Positions 27,539-36,911 of a stretch of 64,000 nt of DNA are shown one piece after another. The stretch spans positions 4,807,001 through 4,871,000 of the forward strand of contig NZ_JAPEOS010000001.1 of the NCBI RefSeq assembly GCF_026340975.1. Reading direction: 5' to 3'. Position 1 is the stretch's first letter; every line of letters starts with the position of its first letter. The position numbers and the translations under genes were made by a program. Origin of the DNA: Streptomyces sp. NBC_01214. GTDB lineage: Bacteria > Actinomycetota > Actinomycetes > Streptomycetales > Streptomycetaceae. The notes below the pieces were generated by a model. That model ran no database searches, was not told where the DNA came from, and worked only from the letters and a program-made list of their open reading frames with translations.

Positions 27539-28903
27539 TCAGTAGCCGGTGCCGCGCTTGACCTGGGTCCGCTCGATGCTGTGGGTCGCTCCCTTGTCGT
27601 CCAGCGTGCGACATGCGTCGGCGATGTCCTGGGTCAGGCGGTCGATCTGTTCGCGACTCAGGGTCTCCTTGACCAGGGCGCGCAGGATCTTCACCCGTTC
27701 GGCGTTGGGTGGGAGGGTGTATGCCGGCACCATCCAGCCTCGCTCGGCCGAGAGCTGCCAGGCGATGTCGGACTCGTCGTAGGCGTGCTTGCCGGCGAGA
27801 CGGAAAGCGACCAGCGGCAGCTGTTCAAGGTCGCTCCCGATCACTTCGAAGCGGCCGCTGTTGCGCAGGTTGTCCGCCAGCGTGCGGGCGTTCTCCTGCA
27901 TCGCCTTCATGACGTAGGTGTAGCCCTGGCGACCGAGCCGCACAAAGTTGTAGTACTGCGCGAGCACCATCGATGCACCGGTGGAGAAGTTCAGCGTGAA
28001 CGTCGCGTCGGTCTTGCCCAGGTAGTTCTCGTAGAAGACGAGGTCCTTGGCGAGGTCGGCCTCTTCGCGGAAGACCAGCCATCCGATGCCGGGGTAGACC
28101 AGCCCGTACTTGTGTCCCGACACGTTGATCGAACGGACCTGCTCAAGCTGGAAGTCCCATTTCGAGTCGGGGTAGAGGAAGGGCCAAACGAATGCGCCGC
28201 TGGCGCCGTCGACATGGATCGGAATGTCGAGGTCCCGCTTCTTGCGAACGTCCCGCAGGAGCTCGTCGATCCCGACGACATCGTCCTTGTGGCCGGTGAA
28301 CGTGGTGCCGAGGACGGCGACGACGCCGATCGTGTTCTCGTCGAGGTGGGGCTCCACGTCCTCCGGGCCGATCGTGTACTTGTCCTCGGCAAGCGGCACG
28401 ATCCGCGGCTCGACGTCGAAGTAGCGGCAGAACTTCTCCCACACGACGTGGACGTCACCCCCGAAAACCAGGTTGGGCCGGTCGATCGAAAGGCCGGCTG
28501 CCTGGCGGCGCTCGCGCCACTTCCACTTCAATGACAGCGCGCCGAGCATGATCGCCTCGGATGAGCCCTGGGTCCGACATCCGGTCGTCCTGCCGGGCGC
28601 GTGGAAGAGGTCCGCGAGCATGCGCACGCAGCGCTGCTCGATCTCGGCGGAAATGGGGTACTCCGCATGGTCGATGAAATTGCGGTGAAGGTTCTCGGCG
28701 ATCAGCCGTTTGGCCTCCGGCTCCATCCACGTGGTGACGAACGTGGCGAGGTTGCGCTGCGGGTCGCCCTCCATGGCGAGATCCACATCCACGAGCCTCA
28801 TCGCGTCCGTCGCGGCCATGCCTTCCTCGGGGAAGGTCTCCGAGGGAGCGGGCACCGTCAGGAATCGGTTGCCGAACAGAGCCGAGTCGTCGCGCTTGGT
28901 CAT
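27539..28903 (-). CDS. gadB: Glutamate decarboxylase
   Basis: A 454-residue PLP enzyme that converts glutamate to GABA and CO2. Key residues are visible: HVDGASG at 230-236 and the Schiff-base lysine Lys265 in VSGHKYG; GTTFTGHKDD near 200 is another family signature. The N terminus carries TTWMEPEAKRLIAE and the C terminus the conserved RILRALVKETLS helix. The start is the ATG at 28903 (MTKRDDSALFG); the frame extends about 700 bp further but the added sequence is Pro/Arg-rich. GABA production helps acid resistance or nitrogen storage. No antiporter gene is adjacent, so it acts alone here. Confidence 0.95.
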   Translation of the reverse strand: MTKRDDSALFGNRFLTVPAPSETFPEEGMAATDAMRLVDVDLAMEGDPQRNLATFVTTWMEPEAKRLIAENLHRNFIDHAEYPISAEIEQRCVRMLADLFHAPGRTTGCRTQGSSEAIMLGALSLKWKWRERRQAAGLSIDRPNLVFGGDVHVVWEKFCRYFDVEPRIVPLAEDKYTIGPEDVEPHLDENTIGVVAVLGTTFTGHKDDVVGIDELLRDVRKKRDLDIPIHVDGASGAFVWPFLYPDSKWDFQLEQVRSINVSGHKYGLVYPGIGWLVFREEADLAKDLVFYENYLGKTDATFTLNFSTGASMVLAQYYNFVRLGRQGYTYVMKAMQENARTLADNLRNSGRFEVIGSDLEQLPLVAFRLAGKHAYDESDIAWQLSAERGWMVPAYTLPPNAERVKILRALVKETLSREQIDRLTQDIADACRTLDDKGATHSIERTQVKRGTGY

Positions 28904-29502
28904 GCTTCGATTCAACAGCGCCGGAGCCTGCCGCGGTCGAGGGACACACCGGGCGGCCGGCGCGGCGCTGTCAGCGACACCATCCCAGACGGGCCAGGCG
29001 CCGCGCGCCGAGGAAGACGGAGTACGCCCGCCGGCCGGCTGGGGGCGGGACCTTCCACGGGGGAAGCGACGACTGGTCTGCGAGGCCGCCCTTGACGACG
29101 AGGACGCGGCCGCCGCCTTGGCGGAGAGGCGGCCGGTACTCACCCCGGCCACTGAGGGCACGTGGGGCGGTGGCCCCGTCTGACCGTCAGCCGGATTCGG
29201 CTCCCGGCGGCCTGAGCGGATGCGATGAAGTGCCCTGCTGTTCCCGCACCGCCCACGCTGGTGGTGAGATCGGACGGGGGAAGGACCAGCACCAGCACCC
29301 GGCCCCGCCGTGACCGCTTGGTCTTCGGCGGCGGCTCGCTGCGGCCGGCCTGCTCGGCGGTTCCGCCGTTGCCCAGCGCGGCCCGGCCGGTGCGGGTCGG
29401 GCATGACGCGGCCGGTCGGACGGGGACGGCCGCGGGTCGGGGGTGGGGCGGTAATGGGATGTGGGCATGGCAAGATGCGAGGCATGATCATCCGAAAGGC
29501 CC
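28904..29502. other. ~600 bp intergenic, no gene seen
   Basis: Frames on both strands are Pro/Arg/Gly-rich shadows without ribosome binding sites. The gadB promoter should lie near 28905-29000. No RNA gene or repeat was noticed. Confidence 0.5.
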
Positions 29503-30078
29503 ATGCCTCGTAACACCCCTGGCCGACTTCGACACGAGTCGTCTCATCACAGCCGACAGTCCCGCCCCCGGGCAGAGTCTGCGTCCCTCGGGGACTCCCC
29601 GGCCTTCGCACCCGAATCCGCCAGCGGACAGGCGCACCGTGACCTGCTCATCCCGGCCGAGCTGTACGAGGCTTGGGGCCCCCTGGCCTCTTTGCTCTAC
29701 GATCGCTCGCCGGGCAGCCGACGATCGTTGATGTATGTCAAGTGCACTCGGCTGATGCGGGCGAGCCAGTTCAGCCTCTGGATACGTCTACGACAGCTGC
29801 TCGCCGAGCGCGGGCTGACCATCTCCAGCGCCGTCCTCGTCCATCTCTTCCCTGACGGTCCGGAAGCGGAGACCGGTGTCGTTCTGTCGGACGGCGGTCG
29901 CGTCTACGCGTTCGACCTCGCCTACGACCGGATGAGGGAGGGAAGCGACCGCGACGCCGTGATCGAGCGCTGGCAGGACATCACCAGCCACTGGCAGGCC
30001 CACCCTCTGCGTTCCGAGATCGCAGATGCGTTCGTTTGGCGTCCCCCGGCCCAACGTACGTACCTTGACCTTGCATAG
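29503..30078 (+). CDS. Conserved hypothetical protein
   Basis: A 191-residue protein; the first ~40 codons are Arg/Ser/Pro-rich and may not be coding, so the start is uncertain. From about residue 47 the protein is clear: LLIPAELYEAWGPLASLLYD, CTRLMRASQFSLWIRLRQLL, AVLVHLFPDGPEAETGVVL, and the closing VWRPPAQRTYLDLA. It shows a mixed alpha/beta composition without known catalytic residues. Function unknown. Confidence 0.65.
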   Translation: MPRNTPGRLRHESSHHSRQSRPRAESASLGDSPAFAPESASGQAHRDLLIPAELYEAWGPLASLLYDRSPGSRRSLMYVKCTRLMRASQFSLWIRLRQLLAERGLTISSAVLVHLFPDGPEAETGVVLSDGGRVYAFDLAYDRMREGSDRDAVIERWQDITSHWQAHPLRSEIADAFVWRPPAQRTYLDLA

Positions 30079-30387
30079 GAGACAACTCGGGCCAGACGTA
30101 CTGCAGGTCGGCGAGGGCTTCAGGGTGAGCAGCGGCTCCTTGGCCGCCAGGCCGTCGAGCCGGCGGACGAGTTCGGCGAGGAGCCCGGTGAGTTCCTCGG
30201 GGAGTTGGACGGCCAGCCGCGCGAGCAGCTGCTTCGCAGGACCGCCGATGCCGACGCCGGAGCGATTCAGGGCCGAACTGAGGGTGCTGCTCAGGTGCTG
30301 ATCCTGAGCTCCAGCACGGGAACGCGCAGGCGGGCTGGATGGGCAGACCTAGACTGAGCTGCGGGAACACGGCGGGGGAGCGAAGTC
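30079..30387. other. Helical minus-strand remnant in intergenic DNA
   Basis: A minus-strand frame here reads like a protein helix (PAKQLLARLAVQLPEELTGL followed by an LDGLAAKEPLL-type helix). It has no start or stop in reasonable position and runs into the antisense of the upstream gene. I treat it as a possible gene remnant. Confidence 0.3.
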
Positions 30388-31647
30388 ATGGAGCTGGGTG
30401 GACGTGTCAGCGATTCGGTGGAACCTCCTCTGATCGCCGCTGTTCGTGCGGGGGACGTGTTCGTGGTGAAGAGGCTTCTGGAAGAGGACGGGGACTACGA
30501 CGAGCGGACAACGGCGTTCGGCGTGGCTGTCCAGGCGTTCCGCGGGGGCATCGCCGAACTGCTGCTCAACCGCGGTGCCGATGCCGGCCAGTGCGCGCCG
30601 GACGAACTGCTGTCCCTGCGCGAGGCGGTCGATTCGGGCTCGCCCGCGCTGGTCGAGGCGCTCCTGGACCACGGCATCCGGGATAGGTACCCCGCGTCCG
30701 AGCTGCTGGAGATGCGGGATCTCGCGCGAAGCTGGCACGAGGCGGGGGCCGAAGCCGAACTGCGGCGCCGCACCGGCTCCCAGGACGAGCTCGTCGGTAC
30801 CAGGGTCCAGGACGACGAGTACTACACAGTCGGCGAGCTCACTCTCGGCGGAATGACCGTACGGGACGGGCACGGGGCGATCCTCACACACCTCGAGGAG
30901 CTGCTCGGCATCAGCTCCTCGTGCGAGGAGCTGATAGCACGGGCGTTGGACCACGACCACGACCACACCGCGTGGGCACGGGCCACCGTTCTGCTGGCTC
31001 ATCGACGTGACCATGAGACCTGGACGGCCGCCACGGCCCTTCGCGCTCATACGAACCCGTCCCACCGGTTGTTCGGTGCCGAGCTGATGCGGCTGATCGA
31101 ACTCTTCTCCGACAGCCTCGAGGACGAGCTCGCGGTCCTCGCCGTGGACGCCCTCACCGACTGGTCGGCCGAGGAGACGGACATCGCCGTCCTCACAGAG
31201 GTGCTGCACGGCCTTGATTCGTACGCCGGACCGCGCGCCGAGGCGGCCCTCCTGGCTCACGCCGGCCACCTCGATGCCGGTGTCCGGCGCGCGGTGGCCA
31301 ACGGGCTCGGCACGCGCTTGGAGTCCACGTACCTGTCCGACGAAGCTCGTGAGGCACTTCTGGCGCTCATGACCGACCCCGATACAGACGTACGGATCGC
31401 GGCCTGCTGCAAAGCCGGCGAGACCAGGAACGGCGATCCCGCCCTGACTGACGCCATGGCGGCTCTCCTCCACCACCCGGAGCGCCGGGTCCAGCTTGCT
31501 GCCGTGTACGGTCTTGCCCTTCACGACGACGAGCGGTGCGCGGAAGGAGCAGACCGTCTGGGCCCGCCGCGGCCCGGCTACCGTGACGAGGAGATGGCCT
31601 ACCTCGACGTGGCGTGGCGGTACCAGTGGCGCCGCGACGGCATCTGA
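30388..31647 (+). CDS. Ankyrin/HEAT-repeat protein
   Basis: A 419-residue soluble repeat protein. The N-terminal ~110 residues hold ankyrin-type repeats (EPPLIAAVRAGDVFVVKRLL, then FRGGIAELLLNRGADAGQ and ALVEALLDHGIRDRY). The C-terminal half holds HEAT-like repeats (ALTDWSAEETDIAVLTEVL, RAEAALLAHAGHLDAGVRRA, LLALMTDPDTDVRIAACCKA and HPERRVQLAAVYGLALHDD). Both types bind protein partners; there is no enzymatic domain. The ATG at 30388 has a GGGGGAGCGAAGTC site upstream. Orphan gene; role unknown. Confidence 0.85.
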   Translation: MELGGRVSDSVEPPLIAAVRAGDVFVVKRLLEEDGDYDERTTAFGVAVQAFRGGIAELLLNRGADAGQCAPDELLSLREAVDSGSPALVEALLDHGIRDRYPASELLEMRDLARSWHEAGAEAELRRRTGSQDELVGTRVQDDEYYTVGELTLGGMTVRDGHGAILTHLEELLGISSSCEELIARALDHDHDHTAWARATVLLAHRRDHETWTAATALRAHTNPSHRLFGAELMRLIELFSDSLEDELAVLAVDALTDWSAEETDIAVLTEVLHGLDSYAGPRAEAALLAHAGHLDAGVRRAVANGLGTRLESTYLSDEAREALLALMTDPDTDVRIAACCKAGETRNGDPALTDAMAALLHHPERRVQLAAVYGLALHDDERCAEGADRLGPPRPGYRDEEMAYLDVAWRYQWRRDGI

Positions 31648-31739
31648 CGTCAGCCTCAGCCCGTCAGGTGCCCCGGAGCCGGGAACACCGCACGGTTCGA
31701 ATGACGCTCCCCGCCAGCCTGTTCACCGGAACGCACCCG

Positions 31740-32060
31740 TGCGAGTGGACACCGTAGGACGCGGACGGAGGCCTCTCCGCCCACCTGCCCGGCACCTCTC
31801 CGCTCGCGCGCTCCACCGGCCCCGGCCAGCGCCTTTGCGCCACCGTGCCCGCGCGCCGGCTCAACGCACACGGCAATCCCATCCGCGCTGCCCGCAACAC
31901 CGCACTCACCCAACTAGCCCAAGACCTTCCTCCAGCCGTACTGGCCCCCCCTCCTCGGCCTTCGCGTCGTGACCGCCACACCATGGCCCTGCTGCACCGC
32001 AACAGACCGGACCGCCTACCTGGAAGCCCCGCACGCCGCAACCCCACAGCTGATCCCCGT
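31740..32060 (+). pseudogene. Decayed integrase-like C-terminal remnant
   Basis: Two frames together give the C-terminal pattern of a family of Streptomyces phage/plasmid integrase-like or element proteins: RLNAHGNPIRAARNTALTQL and AQDLPPAVLAP in one frame, then LGLRVVTATPW...TDRTAYLEA in the next. The change of frame near 31950 shows a broken gene. The assignment rests on pattern memory of ARNTALMQLAADLPAPVLADLLG-type C termini; the precise family is not certain. Confidence 0.45.
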
Positions 32061-32332
32061 CTGCCCGTCGCGGCGATGCGGGCACGAACCGGACGCGGGT
32101 GGTTGCGGCCGGACGGATCTCCAGGCGTTCGGGCCGAAACGTCCATCGCGCCCTGAGCCGTCAGCAGGCGCGTGCAGCGGGCGGCCTCCTGTGGGCTGGG
32201 CCCCCTGGGTGTCCGGCATCTCGCGAAGGGCCCGCACGGGAAAAGCCGAGTGCGGACGTGGGGCTCTGTGTCTACGATCCGACCGCGCGGTACCCACCGG
32301 CCAAGACTGGCGACTTCTTGAGAGCAGGAACG

Positions 32333-32791
32333 ATGGAGATCATCTTTCGGAAGCTTCCGGACAACCGGCACGATCTCGAAGTTCGGGACCGGCGGGGCCC
32401 GGACGTGCGTCTGATGTCCCAGGCGACCGGTCCGACCATGCCCCACGACCTCGTGCACGCAGCTGTCGAGAGCGCGCTCGCGATCACCGACGGATTTTGG
32501 GGAGCGACGGCGCGAGGGGCCACCTTCGAGGGATTCGAAACGACGGCCCCGACCCGCCACCGCCGGTCGGGCCTGAAGGTCCTGCGGCGCGGCGGCGACG
32601 CGGTGATGCGTGCCGAGCTCTGCGTCAACTGGGCCTACCGCGTCTGGTCCGGGCTGAGCACGGAGGGCAGGGGAGTGGGCCGGAGCCCCCTCGACGACCG
32701 GCAGGTCGCCCTGGCCTGCGCGGCGCTCGACCGCGCCTCGGAGCGCTGGGCCGAGGTGGCAGAGGGCGAAACCCTCACCTGGCACTGGTAA
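32333..32791 (+). CDS. Conserved hypothetical protein
   Basis: A 152-residue protein from the ATG at 32333, with GAGAGCAGGAACG upstream. It has a strand-rich N terminus (MEIIFRKLPDNRHDLEVRDR), a helix (DLVHAAVESALAITDGFWG), then GATFEGFETTAPTRHRRSG, and a C-terminal helix (VALACAALDRASERWAEVA). It resembles a small family common in Streptomyces accessory DNA. Function unknown. Confidence 0.7.
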   Translation: MEIIFRKLPDNRHDLEVRDRRGPDVRLMSQATGPTMPHDLVHAAVESALAITDGFWGATARGATFEGFETTAPTRHRRSGLKVLRRGGDAVMRAELCVNWAYRVWSGLSTEGRGVGRSPLDDRQVALACAALDRASERWAEVAEGETLTWHW

Positions 32792-33296
32792 GGACCGGGG
32801 CGCGACGCCGGGCGCAGCCCCGAGCGCCGTCCTATGGATCGATAGAAGGTCGCACGGCAAGACCATCAACCAGGCTGCTTGAAAAGGACCTCCGACCGGC
32901 AGCCGAACAGGCCCTGTCACAGAGTCCACGGGGTCCTTCGGCTACGGACGCGGTGCCGGTTCACCAGGAGGTCCCCGCTCGTCCATGGCCGTCGGCGGGG
33001 GCGGGCTGCGCGCGGTGCAGGCCTGGACCGGTCCGCACACGGGGCCTGCCCACCGCCCCCCAGCGCGCCGCCTGCTTACCCAAGCCAGCTGCACGAGCCA
33101 TGTCTTCGAGTCACCAGGGCGATGTCCCGGATCGTCCGGTCCCGATGCGGACGGCAATCCGCAACCCGTCACACATGCACACATGTACACACGTACACAC
33201 GGCCGTCCGGCCGGGATCACCCCGCCGTACGTCATCGCACACCGCCGAGGACACCGCCGAGCACATCGCCGAGCACCCCCGATGCGTAGCCCGACG
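32792..33296. other. Intergenic with short repeats
   Basis: About 500 bp without a gene. It holds an alternating purine-pyrimidine CA/TG run at about 33170-33206 and three 12-bp units related to CACCGCCGAGGA at about 33240-33277, which would code TAEDTAEHIAEH if read. No other feature. Confidence 0.55.
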
Positions 33297-34412
33297 TCAG
33301 TCGACGAGGATCTGCCCGGCCAGCAGTTCGGCACGGACGAGTTCCAGGAGGCGCCCCGTCCAGTTGCGGCCCCGGCCCCCGTTCTCACCCCAGAAGCCCG
33401 AGTCGGCCTCGTCGTAGAGCAGGGTCGCGTCACCGGTGGCGAGCAGGATCGCCGCGAGGTCGGGGTGCTGCTCGTACTTGGCCCGCAGCAGCCGGGCCAT
33501 GACCGCCGTCCGGACCTGCTCCCAGCCTTCGCGCCGCGGCACCCCGGCCGCGACCGTACGGGCCTTCGCGCCCGACTCCGCCGCCACGACCGCGGTACGG
33601 GCCTCCGGTTCGGCGACGGACCGGGCCCAGTACGCGTGCGCCACCGACGCGTACGTGACGTCGCCGACGGTGATCGGCGCGGGATAGTCGTTGCGCAGGG
33701 CCTGCTTGCCCGGATCCTCGAGCGCGCGCTGCGGATACGAGTGGTAGATCTTGACCGCAGGGGCGAAGGACTCGACCGGCCCGTCGGCGGGCACCCGTGA
33801 AGGGGCCTTCGCGAGCCACTGCGCGCGGTCCTCGAAGTAAGCGACGGCTGCGGCGTACTCCTCCTGCGTGACCGTTTCCCCGCGCTCGTCCGGGGTCCGG
33901 CCGCCGGGCCCCGCCACCAGCACCTTGAGGGGGCGGTCCTTGCGGTCCATGTCGCCGAGCGCGTAGTGCCGCACGGTCTCGGGGACGGCCAGGTAGGCGG
34001 CCCGGGCGGCGGCCCGGTTGTCCTCCGTACGGTCCGCCATGAAGACGTCCACCGCGGCGAGGCAGCGGGCGGTCGAATCGGGACGGCCGTTCAGCTCGTC
34101 GACGGTGTCGCGGACTTCGGCGAGCAGCAGGTCCGGCGTCAGCCAGGTACACGGTTCACCGAACGTCCACGAGGCCAGGTCGTGCGCGGAGGCGCGCCCG
34201 CCGTCCGGAAGACTGGTGGCCACCCATCCGCAGCGGAGCTTCTGCTCGAACTCGTCGAGGGTGACCAGCTCCCAGCAGTCGACGAGACCGTCGGCATAGA
34301 TGAAGAGGTCGGTGAGGAAGTAGGAGCCGCCGTTGCATATGAACGCGTGCCGCCAGGTGCCGGGTACGCGGACGCCGTCCGCCGTGCGATGGGTGATCCG
34401 ATTGCCGATCAT
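33297..34412 (-). CDS. NADAR-domain protein
   Basis: A 371-residue protein from the ATG at 34412 (MIGNRITHRT). The C-terminal ~170 residues carry the NADAR/YbiA-like domain: VKIYHSYPQRALEDP, TVGDVTYASVAHAYWARSVA, and the LLATGDATLLYDEADSGFWG motif near the end. NADAR proteins act on ADP-ribose and related N-glycosides and are linked with NAD metabolism and phage defence in several bacteria. The N-terminal ~200 residues, with FICNGGSYFLTDLFIYADG and CWELVTLDEFEQKLRCGW, are not part of the standard domain and may form a specificity module. It is divergent from a secreted EEP-fold gene with a 92-bp gap. Confidence 0.85.
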   Translation of the reverse strand: MIGNRITHRTADGVRVPGTWRHAFICNGGSYFLTDLFIYADGLVDCWELVTLDEFEQKLRCGWVATSLPDGGRASAHDLASWTFGEPCTWLTPDLLLAEVRDTVDELNGRPDSTARCLAAVDVFMADRTEDNRAAARAAYLAVPETVRHYALGDMDRKDRPLKVLVAGPGGRTPDERGETVTQEEYAAAVAYFEDRAQWLAKAPSRVPADGPVESFAPAVKIYHSYPQRALEDPGKQALRNDYPAPITVGDVTYASVAHAYWARSVAEPEARTAVVAAESGAKARTVAAGVPRREGWEQVRTAVMARLLRAKYEQHPDLAAILLATGDATLLYDEADSGFWGENGGRGRNWTGRLLELVRAELLAGQILVD

Positions 34413-34504
34413 GCCGTGATGATGCCGGACGGACCGGCCGGGAAGCACCTCGATACCGGGCCGGGGCACCATGTGATGATGTGCGTCCACTCCGGGAGGC
34501 GATC

Positions 34505-35503
34505 GTGCTGAGCAGAGGCGCGCGATGGGCCGCGGCCGTGATGACCGCGGTCGGCATGCTGCTGCTCCAGGGCGCCGGCGCACCGAACGGTGGCCTCCCC
34601 CTTGCCAGGCCGCTGACGTCCGACGCCACCGGGGCGGTCGTATCCGACCGGGTCGGCACGTGGAACATGTGCAATCCGTGCGGGAGCGGGAACGACTTCG
34701 GCCGGGCGACGGAGATCGCCACCTACGCGCCGCAGGTCATCGCCCTGCAGGAGGCGTGCGTACGCAACGTCGAGCGGATCCGCAGGTACCTGGAGGAGCT
34801 CTACGGGCTGGTCTACCGGGTCGAGTACGGGACGGTCCTGCGGAACTGGAACCGCTGCGGGGGACTGCCGTGGCGGCCGGGCGGCTACGGCCAGGCGATC
34901 CTCTCGGCGGCGCCGATCACTGACCGGGTGAGCATCGAATACCCCGACGGTGGCTCCGAGGACCGCGGATACCTGGCCGTCACCACGCTGGTGAGCGGCC
35001 GGTCCGTCCGCGTCTTCAACACCCACCTCGCCGAGCGCCGGCAGGGCGAGGTGCGGGCGGGCCAGATTCAAGTGCTTGCCGCGGAAGTCGCCCGCTACGA
35101 CCGTGCGATCGTCCTCGGCGACTTCAACGCCGTGCCGCACGCGCCCGAACTCGCCCCGATGTGGGCCCTGGCCCCGGACACGGACCCCGGCTGCCATCCC
35201 TCGACCACCGACGCTGACACGGACACCTGCACGGCGACCACCGACTGGGACAGCAAGTTCGACTACGTGTTCCTGCGCGGCATCACCCCGGGCACGCACC
35301 ACGTCCGCCCCAGCCCGTACTCGGACCACCACGTGCTGTACACCGACCTGAACGACGGCATTTTTGTCGCAAGGGGCCGGGCCAGCCCTTCGTACGGTTG
35401 GCCGAGGCGATCGCCGACCGGATCGACGACGTCGTCCGGATCGACGACGTCGTCCGCGCCCGGTTCCGCGCCTACCTCCGCCGGCGCGGCACCAACGCCG
35501 TGA
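34505..35503 (+). CDS. Secreted endonuclease/exonuclease/phosphatase-fold protein
   Basis: A 332-residue secreted protein from a GTG at 34505 with GGGAGGCGATC upstream. After a signal segment (AAVMTAVGMLLLQGAG) comes the metal-dependent EEP fold: the GTWNMCNPCGSG start, VIALQEACVRN, RVFNTHLAERRQGEVRAGQ, LGDFNAVPHAPEL and SPYSDHHVLYTDL. The Asn, Glu, Asp and His positions of a phosphodiesterase are present. Substrates could be nucleic acid or phospholipid head groups. The last ~40 residues are Ser/Thr/Gly/Pro-rich and out of family: they are read from an IS5 remnant that has replaced the natural end, so the true C terminus is lost or altered. Confidence 0.85.
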   Translation: MLSRGARWAAAVMTAVGMLLLQGAGAPNGGLPLARPLTSDATGAVVSDRVGTWNMCNPCGSGNDFGRATEIATYAPQVIALQEACVRNVERIRRYLEELYGLVYRVEYGTVLRNWNRCGGLPWRPGGYGQAILSAAPITDRVSIEYPDGGSEDRGYLAVTTLVSGRSVRVFNTHLAERRQGEVRAGQIQVLAAEVARYDRAIVLGDFNAVPHAPELAPMWALAPDTDPGCHPSTTDADTDTCTATTDWDSKFDYVFLRGITPGTHHVRPSPYSDHHVLYTDLNDGIFVARGRASPSYGWPRRSPTGSTTSSGSTTSSAPGSAPTSAGAAPTP

Positions 35504-35730
35504 TCCTGATCCCGGGGCGTGTCGAGCAACTCGCGGGCCGAGCCCGATGCCGGGCAGAACGGTCCTGCCACTTCGACAACGCCGTCTACCCGCGCCGCAA
35601 CGCCTTCGAAAGCTGCGTCCCCCGTCTCGAGCAAGGGTGAGACATCGCCACCCGCTACGACGAGCCCCCGCCCGCTACCAGGCAGCCAGCGATCACCCTC
35701 GCCAGCACCCTCCCCTGGCTCGACAAGTGA
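35398..35730 (+). pseudogene. Degenerate IS5-family transposase C terminus
   Basis: In a frame different from the upstream gene, the sequence reads FRAYLRRRGTNAVILIPG, then VYPRRNAFESCVPRLEQG, and after a frame change IATRYDEPPARYQAA followed by a stop at 35728-35730. These match the C-terminal IS5-type transposase pattern of IRAYLRRRGIRHTIPE, YKRRNTVERAINRLKQ and ATRYDKLAxxY. The frame changes show decay. An 18-bp tandem duplication (CGGATCGACGACGTCGTC x2) lies within it near 35418-35453. Confidence 0.75.
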
Positions 35731-35768
35731 TCGACAAGTGATCGACAAGACGCTGTCCACGGGGTGCG

Positions 35769-36911
35769 TCAGCGGAACCGGTCGGCCACCGCGCGGAAGG
35801 ACCGCTTGGGTGTCCACTGCCCGGTTTCGGCGTAGTCGCGCCGTGTTCCGGACGGATACGTCCTGACGAGCGCGAAGCTGGCGATGTCCAGGTCGTGGCA
35901 GCGTTGCGGGGAGTACGGGGAGTCGGGCGCGATGAAGTTGTAGACGAACGCCCCGTCCACGCGCTCGGCCGCATAGAGGTCCAGCAGCGCCCCGACCTCG
36001 GCGGCCTGCTCGCGCTCGTCGCGCACGTAGCCGTCCTTCACCAGGGGCGGTTCCCGCTCCCAGTCCACCGCGGTGAAGCCCGAACCGCCCCGCTCCGCGG
36101 CCCCCGTGAAGGTGCAGCAGCCGAACTCGGTGATGACGACCGGTTTGCCGTGTCGCTGCAGGGCGCGCAGCGCGCGGGTGTAACTGGTCGTGTTGTCGCC
36201 GTTGCGGTACAGGTTGGCGCCGACGACGTCGAAGCCGTGCCAGTCGACCTGCTCCCAGTCGCCGGAGCTGTAGGTGACCGGCCCGTGGAACAGCGGTCGG
36301 ACGGTCCCCACCGCCCGGCCCAGGAAGGCGTTCAGCCGCTCCTGGTAGCCGGCCGACTCCGGGCGCCCCAACGCCTGACCGCGCTCCGCGTAGTCCTTTC
36401 CCGGCACCAGGCCGGACATGAAGATGGTCAACTCCGTGCCGACCGAGAGGCCCACGCAGGGATACCGGGTGCGCAGCGACTCCGCGGCGCGCGCCACCGA
36501 GCCGAGGAAAGCGAGGGTCTGCTCGGCGTCCTGGTCGAACTGCCGCGGCTCGAACCAGACGAACAGGCCGTGCGCGGCGGCGATCGACGCGGCCTCGACG
36601 AGCCGGTCGAGCCGGTGGCCGAGCAGGAGAACGGCGTTGCCGTGCAACTGCTCCTTGACGGCCGCGATCTCCCGGCGCACGTACTCCGTCCGCCAGACCT
36701 CACGGTCCGTGTCGAAGTTGACTCCCTTGTAGGTGAGCGATGCGGGTGTCCGCGAGGATGCCGTGGCTGCGGCGTCGTCCGCGTCGGGTGTCCGGGCACG
36801 TGCGCTGCCGGTGGCGGTGGCGGTGGCGTGGGCCGTGGCGGTGGTGCAGAGGGTGGAAGCGGCCGCGACACCGGCCAGCAGGGTCCGACGGCCGATCAGT
36901 GGTGAGGTCAT
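35769..36911 (-). CDS. Tat-exported TIM-barrel-like protein
   Basis: A 380-residue exported protein with a Tat signal (IGRRTLLAGVAAASTL). The mature part is a barrel-like enzyme fold: TYKGVNFDTDREVWRTEYVR, GHRLDRLVEAASIAAAHGLF, VWFEPRQFDQDAEQTL, VGLSVGTELTIFM, and the closing VDGAFVYNFIAPDSPY. The glutamates in GTELTIF and in the ITEFGCCTF strand are candidate acid/base or nucleophile residues. Homologues in actinomycetes are usually called hypothetical or, without basis, abortive-infection protein; glycoside hydrolase-like is my inference from the fold. No operon partner. Confidence 0.75.
   Translation of the reverse strand: MTSPLIGRRTLLAGVAAASTLCTTATAHATATATGSARARTPDADDAAATASSRTPASLTYKGVNFDTDREVWRTEYVRREIAAVKEQLHGNAVLLLGHRLDRLVEAASIAAAHGLFVWFEPRQFDQDAEQTLAFLGSVARAAESLRTRYPCVGLSVGTELTIFMSGLVPGKDYAERGQALGRPESAGYQERLNAFLGRAVGTVRPLFHGPVTYSSGDWEQVDWHGFDVVGANLYRNGDNTTSYTRALRALQRHGKPVVITEFGCCTFTGAAERGGSGFTAVDWEREPPLVKDGYVRDEREQAAEVGALLDLYAAERVDGAFVYNFIAPDSPYSPQRCHDLDIASFALVRTYPSGTRRDYAETGQWTPKRSFRAVADRFR

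Noticed and set aside
27581..28534. 317-codon plus-strand frame over gadB
   Set aside because: Antisense shadow of the conserved decarboxylase gene.
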